Shown one piece after another: positions 1 to 5,917 of a stretch of DNA of 6,870 nucleotides. The position numbers and the translations under genes were made by a program. Within the stretch, counting starts at the first letter, position 1. Every line of letters begins with the position of its first letter. The DNA lies in assembly GCA_033856335.1 (NCBI GenBank), contig JAWVFG010000004.1, positions 1 through 6,870 of the forward strand, in the 5' to 3' direction. Under the pieces are notes generated by a model. That model worked only from the letters and a program-made list of their open reading frames with translations. It did no database searches and was not told where the DNA came from. The DNA is from DASUPK01 sp033856335 (GTDB taxonomy: Bacteria; Actinomycetota; Thermoleophilia; Solirubrobacterales; 70-9).

Positions 1-1189
1 GGTGCTTCCCGGCCCGCCCGGCCCGCAGCCGGGCCAGGAGGTACGCGGCGTTGAGCACGGCGGTCTCCGATGCCTCCCGCAGGCCGTCGCCGCCGAGGCT
101 CGTGATGTAGGCGTAGGAGCGGACGAAGACCCCGAAGTTCCCCTGAAAGCCGCGAAGGCGGCCGATCGACTTGGGCCGGTCGAAGTCCAGGTCGAAGGAG
201 GGCTCGCCCCCATTCTGGGACTCGCGGCGAACCACCTGAGGACGCGGCAGGTACGGGGCGATCCGCTCACTGGCGGCAATCGGACCGGCACCGGGACCGC
301 CTCCGCCGTGGGGCTGCGAGAAGGACTTGTGGAGGTTGACGTGGACGATGTCGAAGCCCATGTCACCCGGCCGGGAGTGGCCCATGATCGCGTTCAGGTT
401 GGCGCCGTCGTAGTAGAGGGTGCCGCCGGCGTCGTGGACGATCGAGGCGATCTCCTCGATGTTCTCGTCGAACAGGCCGAGTGTGTTCGGGTTGGTCAGC
501 ATCAGACAGGCGGTGTCGTCACCCGCCTTCGCGCGCAGGTCGTCAATGTCGATCCCGCCCCGCTCGTTGGAGGCGAGCTTCACCACCTCGTAGCCCGCCA
601 TGGTCACCGTCGCCGGGTTGGTGCCGTGGGCCGTGTCCGGGGTGAGGACCTTCGTCCTGTTCTCGCCGCGATCGGCGTGGTAGGCGCGAGTGAGGAGCAG
701 CCCGGCCAGCTCGCCGTGAGAGCCCGCCGAGGGCTGCAGGCTGACGTGGGGCAGCCCGCAGATCTCGGATAGCGACTGCTGGAGAAGCCACATCAGCTCC
801 AGGGCGCCCTGGGCCCGCTTCGGCTCCTGCGCCGGGTGCAACCGCGCGTGTCCGGGCAGCGCCGCCACCCGCTCGTTGAGACGTGGGTTGTGCTTCATCG
901 TGCACGAGCCGAGCGGGTAGAAGCCGGTGTCCAGGTCGAAGTTGCGGCGCGAGATCCGGTTGTAGTGGCGGACGATCTCGGGCTCTGAGACCTCGGGGAG
1001 CTCCGCCGGCTGCTCGCGGAGCAGCTTCGTCGGGATCAGCTCGTCGATCGGGCGCTCGTCGACGCCCGCGTCGGGCATGGTCGCCGCGCGACGTCCCTCG
1101 ACCGAGCGTTCGTAGATCGTCGTCGCCTTGTCGCGCTGCATCGGCGTTTCCGTCAGCTCCGGGCCGGCCGCGGTGAGCTTCTCGCTCAC
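1..1189 (-). CDS. gcvPB: Glycine dehydrogenase (decarboxylating) subunit 2, GcvPB, C-terminus cut by window edge
   Basis: This is the PLP-binding half of the two-chain glycine decarboxylase (P protein). It releases CO2 from glycine and passes the aminomethyl group to lipoyl-GcvH in the cytoplasm. About 396 residues are visible before the left edge; the family is usually about 480-520, so roughly 100 C-terminal residues are missing. The frame is open throughout. Diagnostic stretches are TGFYPLGSCTMKHNP (residues 88-102), TPDTAHGTNPAT near residues 173-184, and VNLHKSFSQPHGGGG, in which Lys288 (codon 328-326) is the expected PLP Schiff-base lysine. The start is GTG at 1189-1187; its GTGA overlaps the gcvPA stop by 4 bases, which indicates translational coupling. 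The product is expected to form a heterotetramer with GcvPA. The identification rests on motifs and is secure. Confidence 0.97.
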   Translation of the reverse strand, partial: MSEKLTAAGPELTETPMQRDKATTIYERSVEGRRAATMPDAGVDERPIDELIPTKLLREQPAELPEVSEPEIVRHYNRISRRNFDLDTGFYPLGSCTMKHNPRLNERVAALPGHARLHPAQEPKRAQGALELMWLLQQSLSEICGLPHVSLQPSAGSHGELAGLLLTRAYHADRGENRTKVLTPDTAHGTNPATVTMAGYEVVKLASNERGGIDIDDLRAKAGDDTACLMLTNPNTLGLFDENIEEIASIVHDAGGTLYYDGANLNAIMGHSRPGDMGFDIVHVNLHKSFSQPHGGGGPGAGPIAASERIAPYLPRPQVVRRESQNGGEPSFDLDFDRPKSIGRLRGFQGNFGVFVRSYAYITSLGGDGLREASETAVLNAAYLLARLRAGRAGKH

Positions 1190-2571
1190 GATGCCACCCT
1201 CTCGGCGACCTTGGCGCCCCGCAGATCGTCAACGGCCCTGCCGAGGACGTCGGCGAGCCGGTCGATGTCCTGACGGCTGCGCCTCTCCGTGAGGGCGACC
1301 AGCAGGCCGTTCTCGTGCTCGGGATAGTCGCGGCCCAGCGGATAGCCCGCCCCGATCCCCTCGGCGGCGCAGCGATCCAGCACCTCGGAGACCGGGGCGT
1401 CCAGCGTGACCGCGAACTCCCGCACCACCGGCGCCTGGTGGAGCGGCTCGACGCCGTCCACCTGCGCCAGCCGCTCGCGCGCGTAAGCCGTGCGCCGGGC
1501 CAGCAACTCCCCCAGCTCGGCGAAGCCGCGCTTGCCGAGCCAGGCGAGGTGCACCATGCCGCCGAGCGCGTTCAGAGCCTGCGCGGTGCAGATGTTGTGG
1601 GTCGCCTTCTCGCGGCGGATGTGCTGCTCGCGGGTCTGAAGGGTGAGCACGAATCCGCGGCGGCCATCGACGTCGGTGGTCTCGCCGGCGATGCGGCCCG
1701 GCATGCGCCGGATGTGCTCCTCGGTCGCGCAGAAGAACCCGAACGACGGGCCGCCGTAGTCCAGCCGGTTACCGAGCGGCTGGCCCTCGCCGACGGCGAC
1801 ATCCGCGCCGCATTCACCCGGCGGCCGGAGGATCGAGAGCGCAATCGGGTCGCAGGCAACCACCACGAGCGCTCCGTGTTCCTTTGCCTTGGCTCCGAGC
1901 GCCTCGACGTCCTCGACCGCGCCCAGGAAGTTCGGCTGCTGCAGGAAGACGGCGGCGGTCTCGTCGTCGATCGCCTCGGCCAGCGCGGCGGCGTCCGTCA
2001 CCCCGCCGGAGAGCGGCACCTCGACCAGCTCGGTGCCGTATCCCTCGCCGTAGGTGAGCAGGGACTCGCGGCTGTGGGGATGGACGCCGCGGGATGCGAC
2101 CAGCTTCTTCCGCCCGGTCGCGCCGATGGCCAGGTAGGCCGCGGAGGCGACCGCCGACGGCCCCTCATACAGGGCGGCGTTCGAGACCGGCAGGCCGGTG
2201 AGTTCCGACATCGCGGTCTGGAATTCGAACATCACCTGGAGGCCGCCCTGCGAGATCTCGGGCTGGTAGGGCGTGTACGGCGTCAGGAACTCCGAGCGGC
2301 TCGTGATCGCGTCGACGATCGCAGGCACGTAGTGGTCGTACATCCCGGCGCCGAGAAAGCTCGTCTCGGCCTCCGCGTGGGAGTTGCGGGAGGCGAGCGC
2401 GGAGAGGCGATCGTAGACCTCGGTCTCGGCCTTGCCGGCGGGCAGCTCGAGCGGCCGGCCGAGGCGCACGGCCTTGGGGATCTCCGCGAAGAGCTCGTCG
2501 ACCGAGGAGACGCCGATGGCCTCGAGCATCTCGCGGCGGTCCTGGTCGGTGGCTGACGTGTACCGGCTCAC
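1186..2571 (-). CDS. gcvPA: Glycine dehydrogenase (decarboxylating) subunit 1, GcvPA
   Basis: This is the first subunit of the split glycine decarboxylase, 461 residues, normal for GcvPA. It has the aminotransferase-like fold but lacks the PLP lysine, which GcvPB supplies. Family stretches are the N-terminus with DRREMLEAIGVSSVDELF (residues 11-28), SFLGAGMYDHYVPAIV (71-86) and YTPYQPEISQG (99-109). Further on are a GGPSFGFF segment and the block LQTREQHIRREKATHNICT typical of the family. The start is GTG at 2571-2569, chosen because the N-terminus aligns with the usual family start. No good Shine-Dalgarno lies just before it. A four-codon ORF (ATG at 2582-2580) ends in TGA overlapping this GTG, so reinitiation is possible. 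The gene lies 52 bases after the DUF190 gene and overlaps gcvPB by 4 bases. Confidence 0.97.
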   Translation of the reverse strand: MSRYTSATDQDRREMLEAIGVSSVDELFAEIPKAVRLGRPLELPAGKAETEVYDRLSALASRNSHAEAETSFLGAGMYDHYVPAIVDAITSRSEFLTPYTPYQPEISQGGLQVMFEFQTAMSELTGLPVSNAALYEGPSAVASAAYLAIGATGRKKLVASRGVHPHSRESLLTYGEGYGTELVEVPLSGGVTDAAALAEAIDDETAAVFLQQPNFLGAVEDVEALGAKAKEHGALVVVACDPIALSILRPPGECGADVAVGEGQPLGNRLDYGGPSFGFFCATEEHIRRMPGRIAGETTDVDGRRGFVLTLQTREQHIRREKATHNICTAQALNALGGMVHLAWLGKRGFAELGELLARRTAYARERLAQVDGVEPLHQAPVVREFAVTLDAPVSEVLDRCAAEGIGAGYPLGRDYPEHENGLLVALTERRSRQDIDRLADVLGRAVDDLRGAKVAERVAS

Positions 2572-2590
2572 GGACGATTCATCGTAGTGA

Positions 2591-2620
2591 GGCCCACCGA
2601 TGGGCCCGGGCCGCGGCCCA
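2591..2620 (-). promoter_or_regulatory. Alternating hairpins in the gcvPA leader
   Basis: In the 52-base gap between the DUF190 stop and gcvPA, the minus strand reads TGGGCC (2620-2615), an 8-base spacer, GGCCCA (2606-2601), the tetraloop TCGG (2600-2597), then TGGGCC (2596-2591). The middle 6-mer can pair perfectly with either flank, so hairpins 1:2 and 2:3 exclude each other. The downstream hairpin would occlude GGTGGG (2598-2593), the only purine-rich, ribosome-binding-like element before gcvPA. No U-run follows, so it is not a classical intrinsic terminator. It could be an attenuator, an mRNA-processing stem or a stability element. The inverted repeats are seen directly; the regulatory role is inferred, and GC-rich sequence forms such repeats easily. 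Confidence 0.4.
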
Positions 2621-2623
2621 CGG

Positions 2624-2968
2624 CTACTCCCCCTTCTCCTGGGCGCGGTAGGCGACCACCTCGACCCGCTCCAGCGTCACCATCCCGTCGCTGACCATCT
2701 CGTCGAGCTTGGGCATGATCGCCTCGATCCGCTCGGGCGTGTCGGCGACCTCGATCACGATCGGCAGGTCCTCTGAGAGCCGCAGGATCCGGGCCGTATG
2801 CAGGTGCGAGTTCGCGCCGAAGCCCTCGATCCCGCGCAGCACCGTCGCGCCGGCCATCCCCTCCTCCCTGAGCATCTCGACGATGGCCTGGTAAAGCGGC
2901 TTCCGACCGTGCTTGTCGGACTCGCCGATGAAGATGCGGAGCAGTTTGCCCTCGCCCTCGAGCTTCAC
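2624..2968 (-). CDS. DUF190 (PII-like) protein, partner of CrcB
   Basis: A 114-residue soluble protein of the DUF190/COG1993 family, which has a GlnB (PII)-like ferredoxin fold and is often encoded beside crcB. Visible features are the first strand GKLLRIFIGESD (residues 7-18), the helix PLYQAIVEMLREEGMAGATV (24-43), RGIEGFGANSHLHTARIL (45-62), the strand LPIVIEVADTPERIEAIMP (68-86) and the closing MVTLERVEVVAYR. The start is GTG at 2968-2966 within the end of crcB: the crcB TGA overlaps it by 4 bases, and GGAGG lies 5 bases upstream inside crcB. A longer open frame exists upstream, but it only shadows crcB. Coupling to crcB suggests a role in fluoride handling, perhaps by sensing or by binding the channel. 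The biochemical function is not established. Confidence 0.9.
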   Translation of the reverse strand: MKLEGEGKLLRIFIGESDKHGRKPLYQAIVEMLREEGMAGATVLRGIEGFGANSHLHTARILRLSEDLPIVIEVADTPERIEAIMPKLDEMVSDGMVTLERVEVVAYRAQEKGE

Positions 2969-3336
2969 AGCGTCCTCCCGAGCGCGAGCCCGGCGAACGC
3001 CGCGAGCATGCCCAGCGCGACCATCCCCACGGAGTTCACCAGAGCCAGGCCCACCGAGCCATCCTCGGCGAGCTTGACGCTCTCGTAGGCGTAGGTCGAA
3101 AAGGTGGTGAACGAGCCGAGGTAGCCGATCCCGATGGCGATCCGCCAGTTGGGATGAGGCAGGAGGCGCTCCGTGGTCAGCGCCAAGAGCAGGCCGAGCG
3201 CGAACGCCCCGGCTACGTTGATCACGAACGTCCCCCACGGAAACTGGCCATGGGTCAGATCGCTGATCCAGCCGTCGAGCGCGTATCGGCTGACCGCACC
3301 GGCGGCGCCGAACACGGCGACCAAGGCGTATGTCAC
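2965..3336 (-). CDS. crcB: Fluoride channel CrcB/FluC
   Basis: A 123-residue membrane protein with four predicted helices (about 3-22, 33-54, 64-86 and 96-118). It belongs to the CrcB/Fluc family, which forms dual-topology dimers that let fluoride leave the cell. Signatures are GAAGAVSRYAL with Arg17 (residues 10-20), PWGTFVINVAGAFALG with Asn40 (33-48) and GYLGSFTTFSTYAYES (71-86). Phe79 and Tyr82 fall at the family's two conserved aromatic pore positions; Tyr replaces the more often cited Phe at the second. The start is GTG at 3336-3334, preceded at a 6-base spacing by a perfect AGGAGG. Only one crcB copy is seen, so a homodimer is expected. A fluoride riboswitch lies just upstream, and DUF190 is coupled downstream by a 4-base overlap. 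Confidence 0.97.
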   Translation of the reverse strand: MTYALVAVFGAAGAVSRYALDGWISDLTHGQFPWGTFVINVAGAFALGLLLALTTERLLPHPNWRIAIGIGYLGSFTTFSTYAYESVKLAEDGSVGLALVNSVGMVALGMLAAFAGLALGRTL

Positions 3337-3340
3337 TGAG

Positions 3341-3348
3341 GACCTCCT
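3341..3348 (-). promoter_or_regulatory. crcB Shine-Dalgarno, with pairing to the riboswitch
   Basis: AGGAGG at 3348-3343, 6 bases before the crcB GTG, is the strongest ribosome binding site in the window. GAGGTC (3346-3341) is complementary, with one G-U pair, to GGCCTC (3375-3370), which holds the 3' strand of the riboswitch pseudoknot. Both pairings cannot form together, so this site is probably hidden when fluoride is absent. The complementarity is seen; the switching behaviour is inferred. Confidence 0.75.
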
Positions 3349-3365
3349 GGTGTCGTTGACATCGA

Positions 3366-3419
3366 CGTAGAGGCCATCAGCGGCGTGAACCGCGGTTAAG
3401 AGCGAGCCTCATCGCTCGC
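3366..3419 (-). promoter_or_regulatory. Fluoride riboswitch (crcB RNA motif)
   Basis: The RNA aptamer that binds fluoride (with Mg2+) and turns on crcB-type genes. On the minus strand: P1 is GAGCG (3417-3413) with CGCTC (3404-3400); the loop holds the conserved GATG (3413-3410); TTAAC (3399-3395) follows, with CGC after it. P2 is GCGG (3393-3390) with CCGC (3383-3380); then come CTGATG (3380-3375) and TAC (3369-3367). The pseudoknot is GAGGC (3410-3406) with GCCTC (3374-3370). The order and conserved bases follow the Pseudomonas syringae and Thermotoga aptamers as I remember them, including GATG overlapping the pseudoknot strand. It lies about 30 bases before crcB, the classic regulated gene. 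No Rfam search was run, but motif, fold and context agree. Confidence 0.92.
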
Positions 3420-3424
3420 GCGGC

Positions 3425-3430
3425 AGGTTA
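3425..3430 (-). promoter_or_regulatory. Possible -10 element for the riboswitch/crcB transcript
   Basis: TAACCT on the minus strand fits the TAnnnT pattern of a -10 box and ends 6-8 bases before the start of the riboswitch P1 stem, where transcription should begin. No convincing -35 was found at 17-18 bases spacing. It sits just after the stop codon of the upstream 68-residue gene. This is a weak match supported mainly by placement; readthrough from gcvT-gcvH and the membrane genes may also feed this region, since no terminator separates them. Confidence 0.3.
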
Positions 3431-3440
3431 GCCGAGCAGC

Positions 3441-3647
3441 TCAGCGCCGGTTGGACTTCCGCGCTTCCCGCCAGATCGAGAGCGTGAGCAGAAACGCGAC
3501 GGCCAGGGGCATCACCAGCCACGCTCCCTTGCCCCCGCTGACGAGCGCGGTCAGCCCCAGCGCAGCCACCACCCCGGCCGCCGTGACCCAGTCATCGCCG
3601 ACGATGAAGTCCCAGGTTCCGATCGCGCCCGCGCGGATCCGCTTCAT
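3441..3647 (-). CDS. Small two-helix membrane protein of unknown function
   Basis: A 68-residue protein with a basic N-terminus (MKRIR), the stretch WDFIVGDDW (residues 12-20), two predicted membrane helices (about 20-38 and 43-59) separated by SGGKG, and a basic tail ending RKSNRR. Charge distribution puts both ends in the cytoplasm. The start is ATG at 3647-3645, whose ATGA overlaps the stop of the larger membrane gene by 4 bases; the open frame continues far upstream, but only as a shadow of that gene. Coupling suggests it is a subunit or accessory of the larger protein. I do not recognise a named family. It could instead be an assembly factor or a regulator of the transporter. Confidence 0.8.
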   Translation of the reverse strand: MKRIRAGAIGTWDFIVGDDWVTAAGVVAALGLTALVSGGKGAWLVMPLAVAFLLTLSIWREARKSNRR

Positions 3648-4393
3648 GCCCTGACCGCCTGACCTTCGACGGCGGGCGCACGGAAGGTCCGGACCAGCAG
3701 GAGCGAGAAGGCCAGAACCGTCGGCACGATGACGAGCAGGGCGGCATCGCCCCCAGGCCACTCGGCACCGGCCCCCTCGGCTCCCCAGAAGGTCCCGAAC
3801 GAGGTCAGCATCACCCCGACGCCGAACTTCATCGCGTTCTCGGGCACACGGGCAAGAGGGGCGCGGATCGCAAATCCGACCCCCGCCACGACGATGACCG
3901 CCGCGGCAGCCGCCGCGGCGGCCAGGCCGAGGCGCCCCTGGTTCGCGCCGAAGGTGAGGGCGATGAAGACGACCTCCAGGCCCTCGAGCAGGACCCCCTT
4001 GAAGGCAATGACGAACGAGTAGGGGTCGAATCCTTCGTCGGGCGCGCCCATCGCCGTCGCCGCAGCGGCGTGCTCGCGATAGAGCTCTTCCTCGTCGTGA
4101 ATGGACTTGAGGCCGGCGCCTCGCAGGATTGCCTTGCGCAGCCATTGCAGCCCGAAGACCAGCAGCAGGCCGCCGACTACCAGCCGCAGCGTGTTGATCG
4201 GAAGCGAGGTCAAACCCGGGCCCAGGGCGGCGGTCACCGCCGCCAGCGCGAGCACGGCCACCGCCGCACCGGCCAATGTGGAGCGCCAGCTGCGCGTCGT
4301 CCCGACGGCGAGCACGATCGTCAGCGCCTCCACGGCCTCCACCGCGCAGGCGAGAAAGACCGAGACGACCAGCCCAATCTCTTGGCCGCTCAC
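3644..4393 (-). CDS. Seven-helix membrane protein, COG4280-like, probable ion transporter of unknown substrate
   Basis: A 249-residue integral membrane protein with helices at roughly 6-30, 38-60, 64-88, 128-150, 155-178, 184-205 and 218-236. It has an internal duplication: VEAVEALTIVLAVG (18-31) matches LEGLEVVFIALTFG (136-149), and LPINTLRLVVGG (64-75) matches VPENAMKFGVGV (183-194), an offset of 118-119 residues. Each half carries an E-x-x-E pair in its first helix (Glu19/Glu22 and Glu137/Glu140), reminiscent of cation transporters built from three-helix repeats. A charged loop with DEEELYREH separates the halves. I believe it is the family listed as COG4280 (predicted membrane protein), from memory. 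The start is GTG at 4393-4391 with GAGG 8 bases upstream. It lies 24 bases after gcvH and overlaps the 68-residue gene. The substrate is unknown; neighbouring crcB does not prove a fluoride role. Confidence 0.88.
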   Translation of the reverse strand: MSGQEIGLVVSVFLACAVEAVEALTIVLAVGTTRSWRSTLAGAAVAVLALAAVTAALGPGLTSLPINTLRLVVGGLLLVFGLQWLRKAILRGAGLKSIHDEEELYREHAAAATAMGAPDEGFDPYSFVIAFKGVLLEGLEVVFIALTFGANQGRLGLAAAAAAAAVIVVAGVGFAIRAPLARVPENAMKFGVGVMLTSFGTFWGAEGAGAEWPGGDAALLVIVPTVLAFSLLLVRTFRAPAVEGQAVRA

Positions 4394-4417
4394 GGCGACG
4401 GCCTCATGGCCTCAAGC

Positions 4418-4813
4418 CTAGTCGGAGTCTTCGAGGAGCTTCTTGTAGGCGGCCGCGTCCATCAGCGCGTCGGCCTCGGAGGGATCCGAGAGCTTCACCT
4501 TGACCATCCAGCCGTCCCCGTATGGGTCCTGGTTGATCTTCTCGGGGTTCTCCGCGAGCGCCGGGTTGACCTCGGTGACCTCGCCCGAGAGCGGCGCGTA
4601 GACGTCGGAGACCGCCTTCACCGACTCGACCTCCGCGTAGGCCTCGTCCTTCTTCACTTCCTTGCCGACCTCGGGAGGCTCATAGAAGACGACCTCGCCG
4701 AGCGCGTCCTGCGCGTACCAGGTCACCCCGAAGGTCGCCTGATCGCCGTCGATCCGCGCCCAGTCATGCTCGGCGTGGTAGCGAAGGTCATCCGGGTAGG
4801 TCTCGTCGGCCAT
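4418..4813 (-). CDS. gcvH: Glycine cleavage system H protein
   Basis: A 131-residue lipoyl carrier protein that shuttles the aminomethyl group from the P protein to the T protein and is reoxidised by the L protein. The N-terminal DDLRYHAEHDWAR (residues 9-20) is the family entry motif, GVTWYAQDALGEVVFYEPPEVG (29-50) precedes the lipoyl hairpin, and EVESVKAVSDVYAP contains Lys66, the lipoylation site. The C-terminus has the usual NQDPYGDGWMVKVKLSD-like block. ATG at 4813-4811 is preferred. A TTG two codons upstream (4819-4817) has better spacing to GATAGG (6 bases, against 12 for the ATG), so a 133-residue form is possible; the catalytic parts are unaffected. It lies 13 bases after gcvT, clearly in one operon. 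Confidence 0.96.
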   Translation of the reverse strand: MADETYPDDLRYHAEHDWARIDGDQATFGVTWYAQDALGEVVFYEPPEVGKEVKKDEAYAEVESVKAVSDVYAPLSGEVTEVNPALAENPEKINQDPYGDGWMVKVKLSDPSEADALMDAAAYKKLLEDSD

Positions 4814-4826
4814 TGTCAAACGAAAC

Positions 4827-5909
4827 CTATCCGTCCTTGGAGTACAGCGGCCGCTCGCGGATCTCGCCCGGGCGGCGCTTGCCCCGCACGTCGATCTCGA
4901 TCTCGGTCCCCGGCTCGGCGAGGTCCTTGCGGACGTAGCCCATCCCGATGCCCACCTCGAGCGAGGGCGACATCGTCCCGCTGGTCACCTCGCCCACCTC
5001 GTCGTCACCGACGAGGATCCGGTTGCCCTGCCTGGGGATCCCCGCGCCCGTGATGACGAAGGGCTCGAGCACCTCGCCCGGCCCCTCGTCGCGGACCCGC
5101 CGGCATGCCTCGGAACCGACGAAGCCGGTGTCCTCCTTGACGCACCAGCCCAGGGCGGCCTCGATCGGGGTGCGCTCCTCGGTGAGGTCGTTGCCGTAGA
5201 GGCAGTAGTTGACCTCGAGCCGAAGCGTGTCCCGTGCCCCCAGTCCGGCGGGACCGGCACCGCCGCCGATCAATGCGTCCCAGACCGTGGTGGCGTCCTC
5301 GGGTGAAACGAGCAGCTCCACGCCGTCCTCACCCGTGTAGCCGGTGCCGCAGACGAGGGCCGGGGATCCCGCGACCGGGAGCTCGGCCGTCTTGAAGCGG
5401 GCCGGCAGCTCGCCGTCGGTCAGCCGGGAGACGATCCGTCGGGCCTCCGGCCCCTGCACGGCCAGCATCGCGTAGGCGTCGATGCGGTCCCGCACCTCGG
5501 CCTCGAACTCGACGGCGTGCGCCTCGAACCACTCCAGATCGCGCTCGTGGTTGGCCGCGTTCGTCACCGTCAGGTAGTGGTCCTCACCCAGCCGGTAGGT
5601 GAAGAGGTCGTCGAGGACTCCTCCGTCCTCACGGCAGAGGCAGGAGTACTGCGCTCCCCCGACCTGGATCTTCGAGACGTCGTTGGAGAGCAGCCGCTGG
5701 AGCAGGTCGACTGCCTGTGGGCCATCGGTCTCGATTTCGCCCATGTGGGAGACGTCGAAGACGCCGCACGAGCTCCGCACCCGCAGGTGCTCAGCCCTGA
5801 TCCCGTCGTACTCGACGGGCATCTCCCAACCGGCGAACGGGACCAGCTTCGCCCCTGCGCGCACATGAGCCTCGTACAGCGGGGTCCTCTTCAGCGTCCC
5901 TGCTTCCAT
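4827..5909 (-). CDS. gcvT: Glycine cleavage system T protein (aminomethyltransferase)
   Basis: A 360-residue folate enzyme that releases ammonia from aminomethyl-lipoyl GcvH and forms 5,10-methylene-tetrahydrofolate. Family landmarks are TPLYEAHVRAGAKLVPFAGWEMPVEY split across residues 9-34, CGVFDVSHMGE (48-58), GGVLDDLFTYRL (96-107) with the conserved active-site aspartates Asp100/Asp101, and VTNAANHERDLEWF. Later come GTGYTGEDGVELL, GLGARDTLRLE and, near the end, VGIGMGYVRKDL. Length matches the family (about 360-375). The start is ATG at 5909-5907, with no Shine-Dalgarno within the 23 bases separating it from the divergent gene; it is probably leaderless. It is the first gene of the minus-strand run. 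No glycine riboswitch fits upstream. Confidence 0.97.
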   Translation of the reverse strand: MEAGTLKRTPLYEAHVRAGAKLVPFAGWEMPVEYDGIRAEHLRVRSSCGVFDVSHMGEIETDGPQAVDLLQRLLSNDVSKIQVGGAQYSCLCREDGGVLDDLFTYRLGEDHYLTVTNAANHERDLEWFEAHAVEFEAEVRDRIDAYAMLAVQGPEARRIVSRLTDGELPARFKTAELPVAGSPALVCGTGYTGEDGVELLVSPEDATTVWDALIGGGAGPAGLGARDTLRLEVNYCLYGNDLTEERTPIEAALGWCVKEDTGFVGSEACRRVRDEGPGEVLEPFVITGAGIPRQGNRILVGDDEVGEVTSGTMSPSLEVGIGMGYVRKDLAEPGTEIEIDVRGKRRPGEIRERPLYSKDG

Positions 5910-5917
5910 TGTTCGGC

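Noticed and set aside
2..772. Plus-strand open frame of 256 codons at the left edge
   Set aside because: It is antisense to gcvPB, whose PLP motif and family blocks are unambiguous in the opposite frame.
1315..2556. Plus-strand open frame of 413 codons opposite gcvPA
   Set aside because: It is antisense to a clear gcvPA gene, has low-complexity Arg/Gly/Leu-rich composition and no recognisable domain; long shadow frames are common in GC-rich DNA.
2969..3238. Longer N-terminal extension of the DUF190 frame
   Set aside because: The upstream frame runs inside crcB and is Arg/Gly/Ala-rich with no DUF190 similarity; the GTG at 2968 with GGAGG before it gives the family's normal length.
3895..3935. 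GCC/GCG-rich stretch that looks like a simple repeat
   Set aside because: It encodes the run of eight alanines inside a predicted membrane helix, with mixed Ala codons; not a microsatellite.
4070..5053. Plus-strand open frame of 327 codons opposite the membrane gene, gcvH and gcvT
   Set aside because: It spans three well-supported minus-strand genes and ends in repetitive Arg/Ser/Pro sequence, as expected for a shadow frame.
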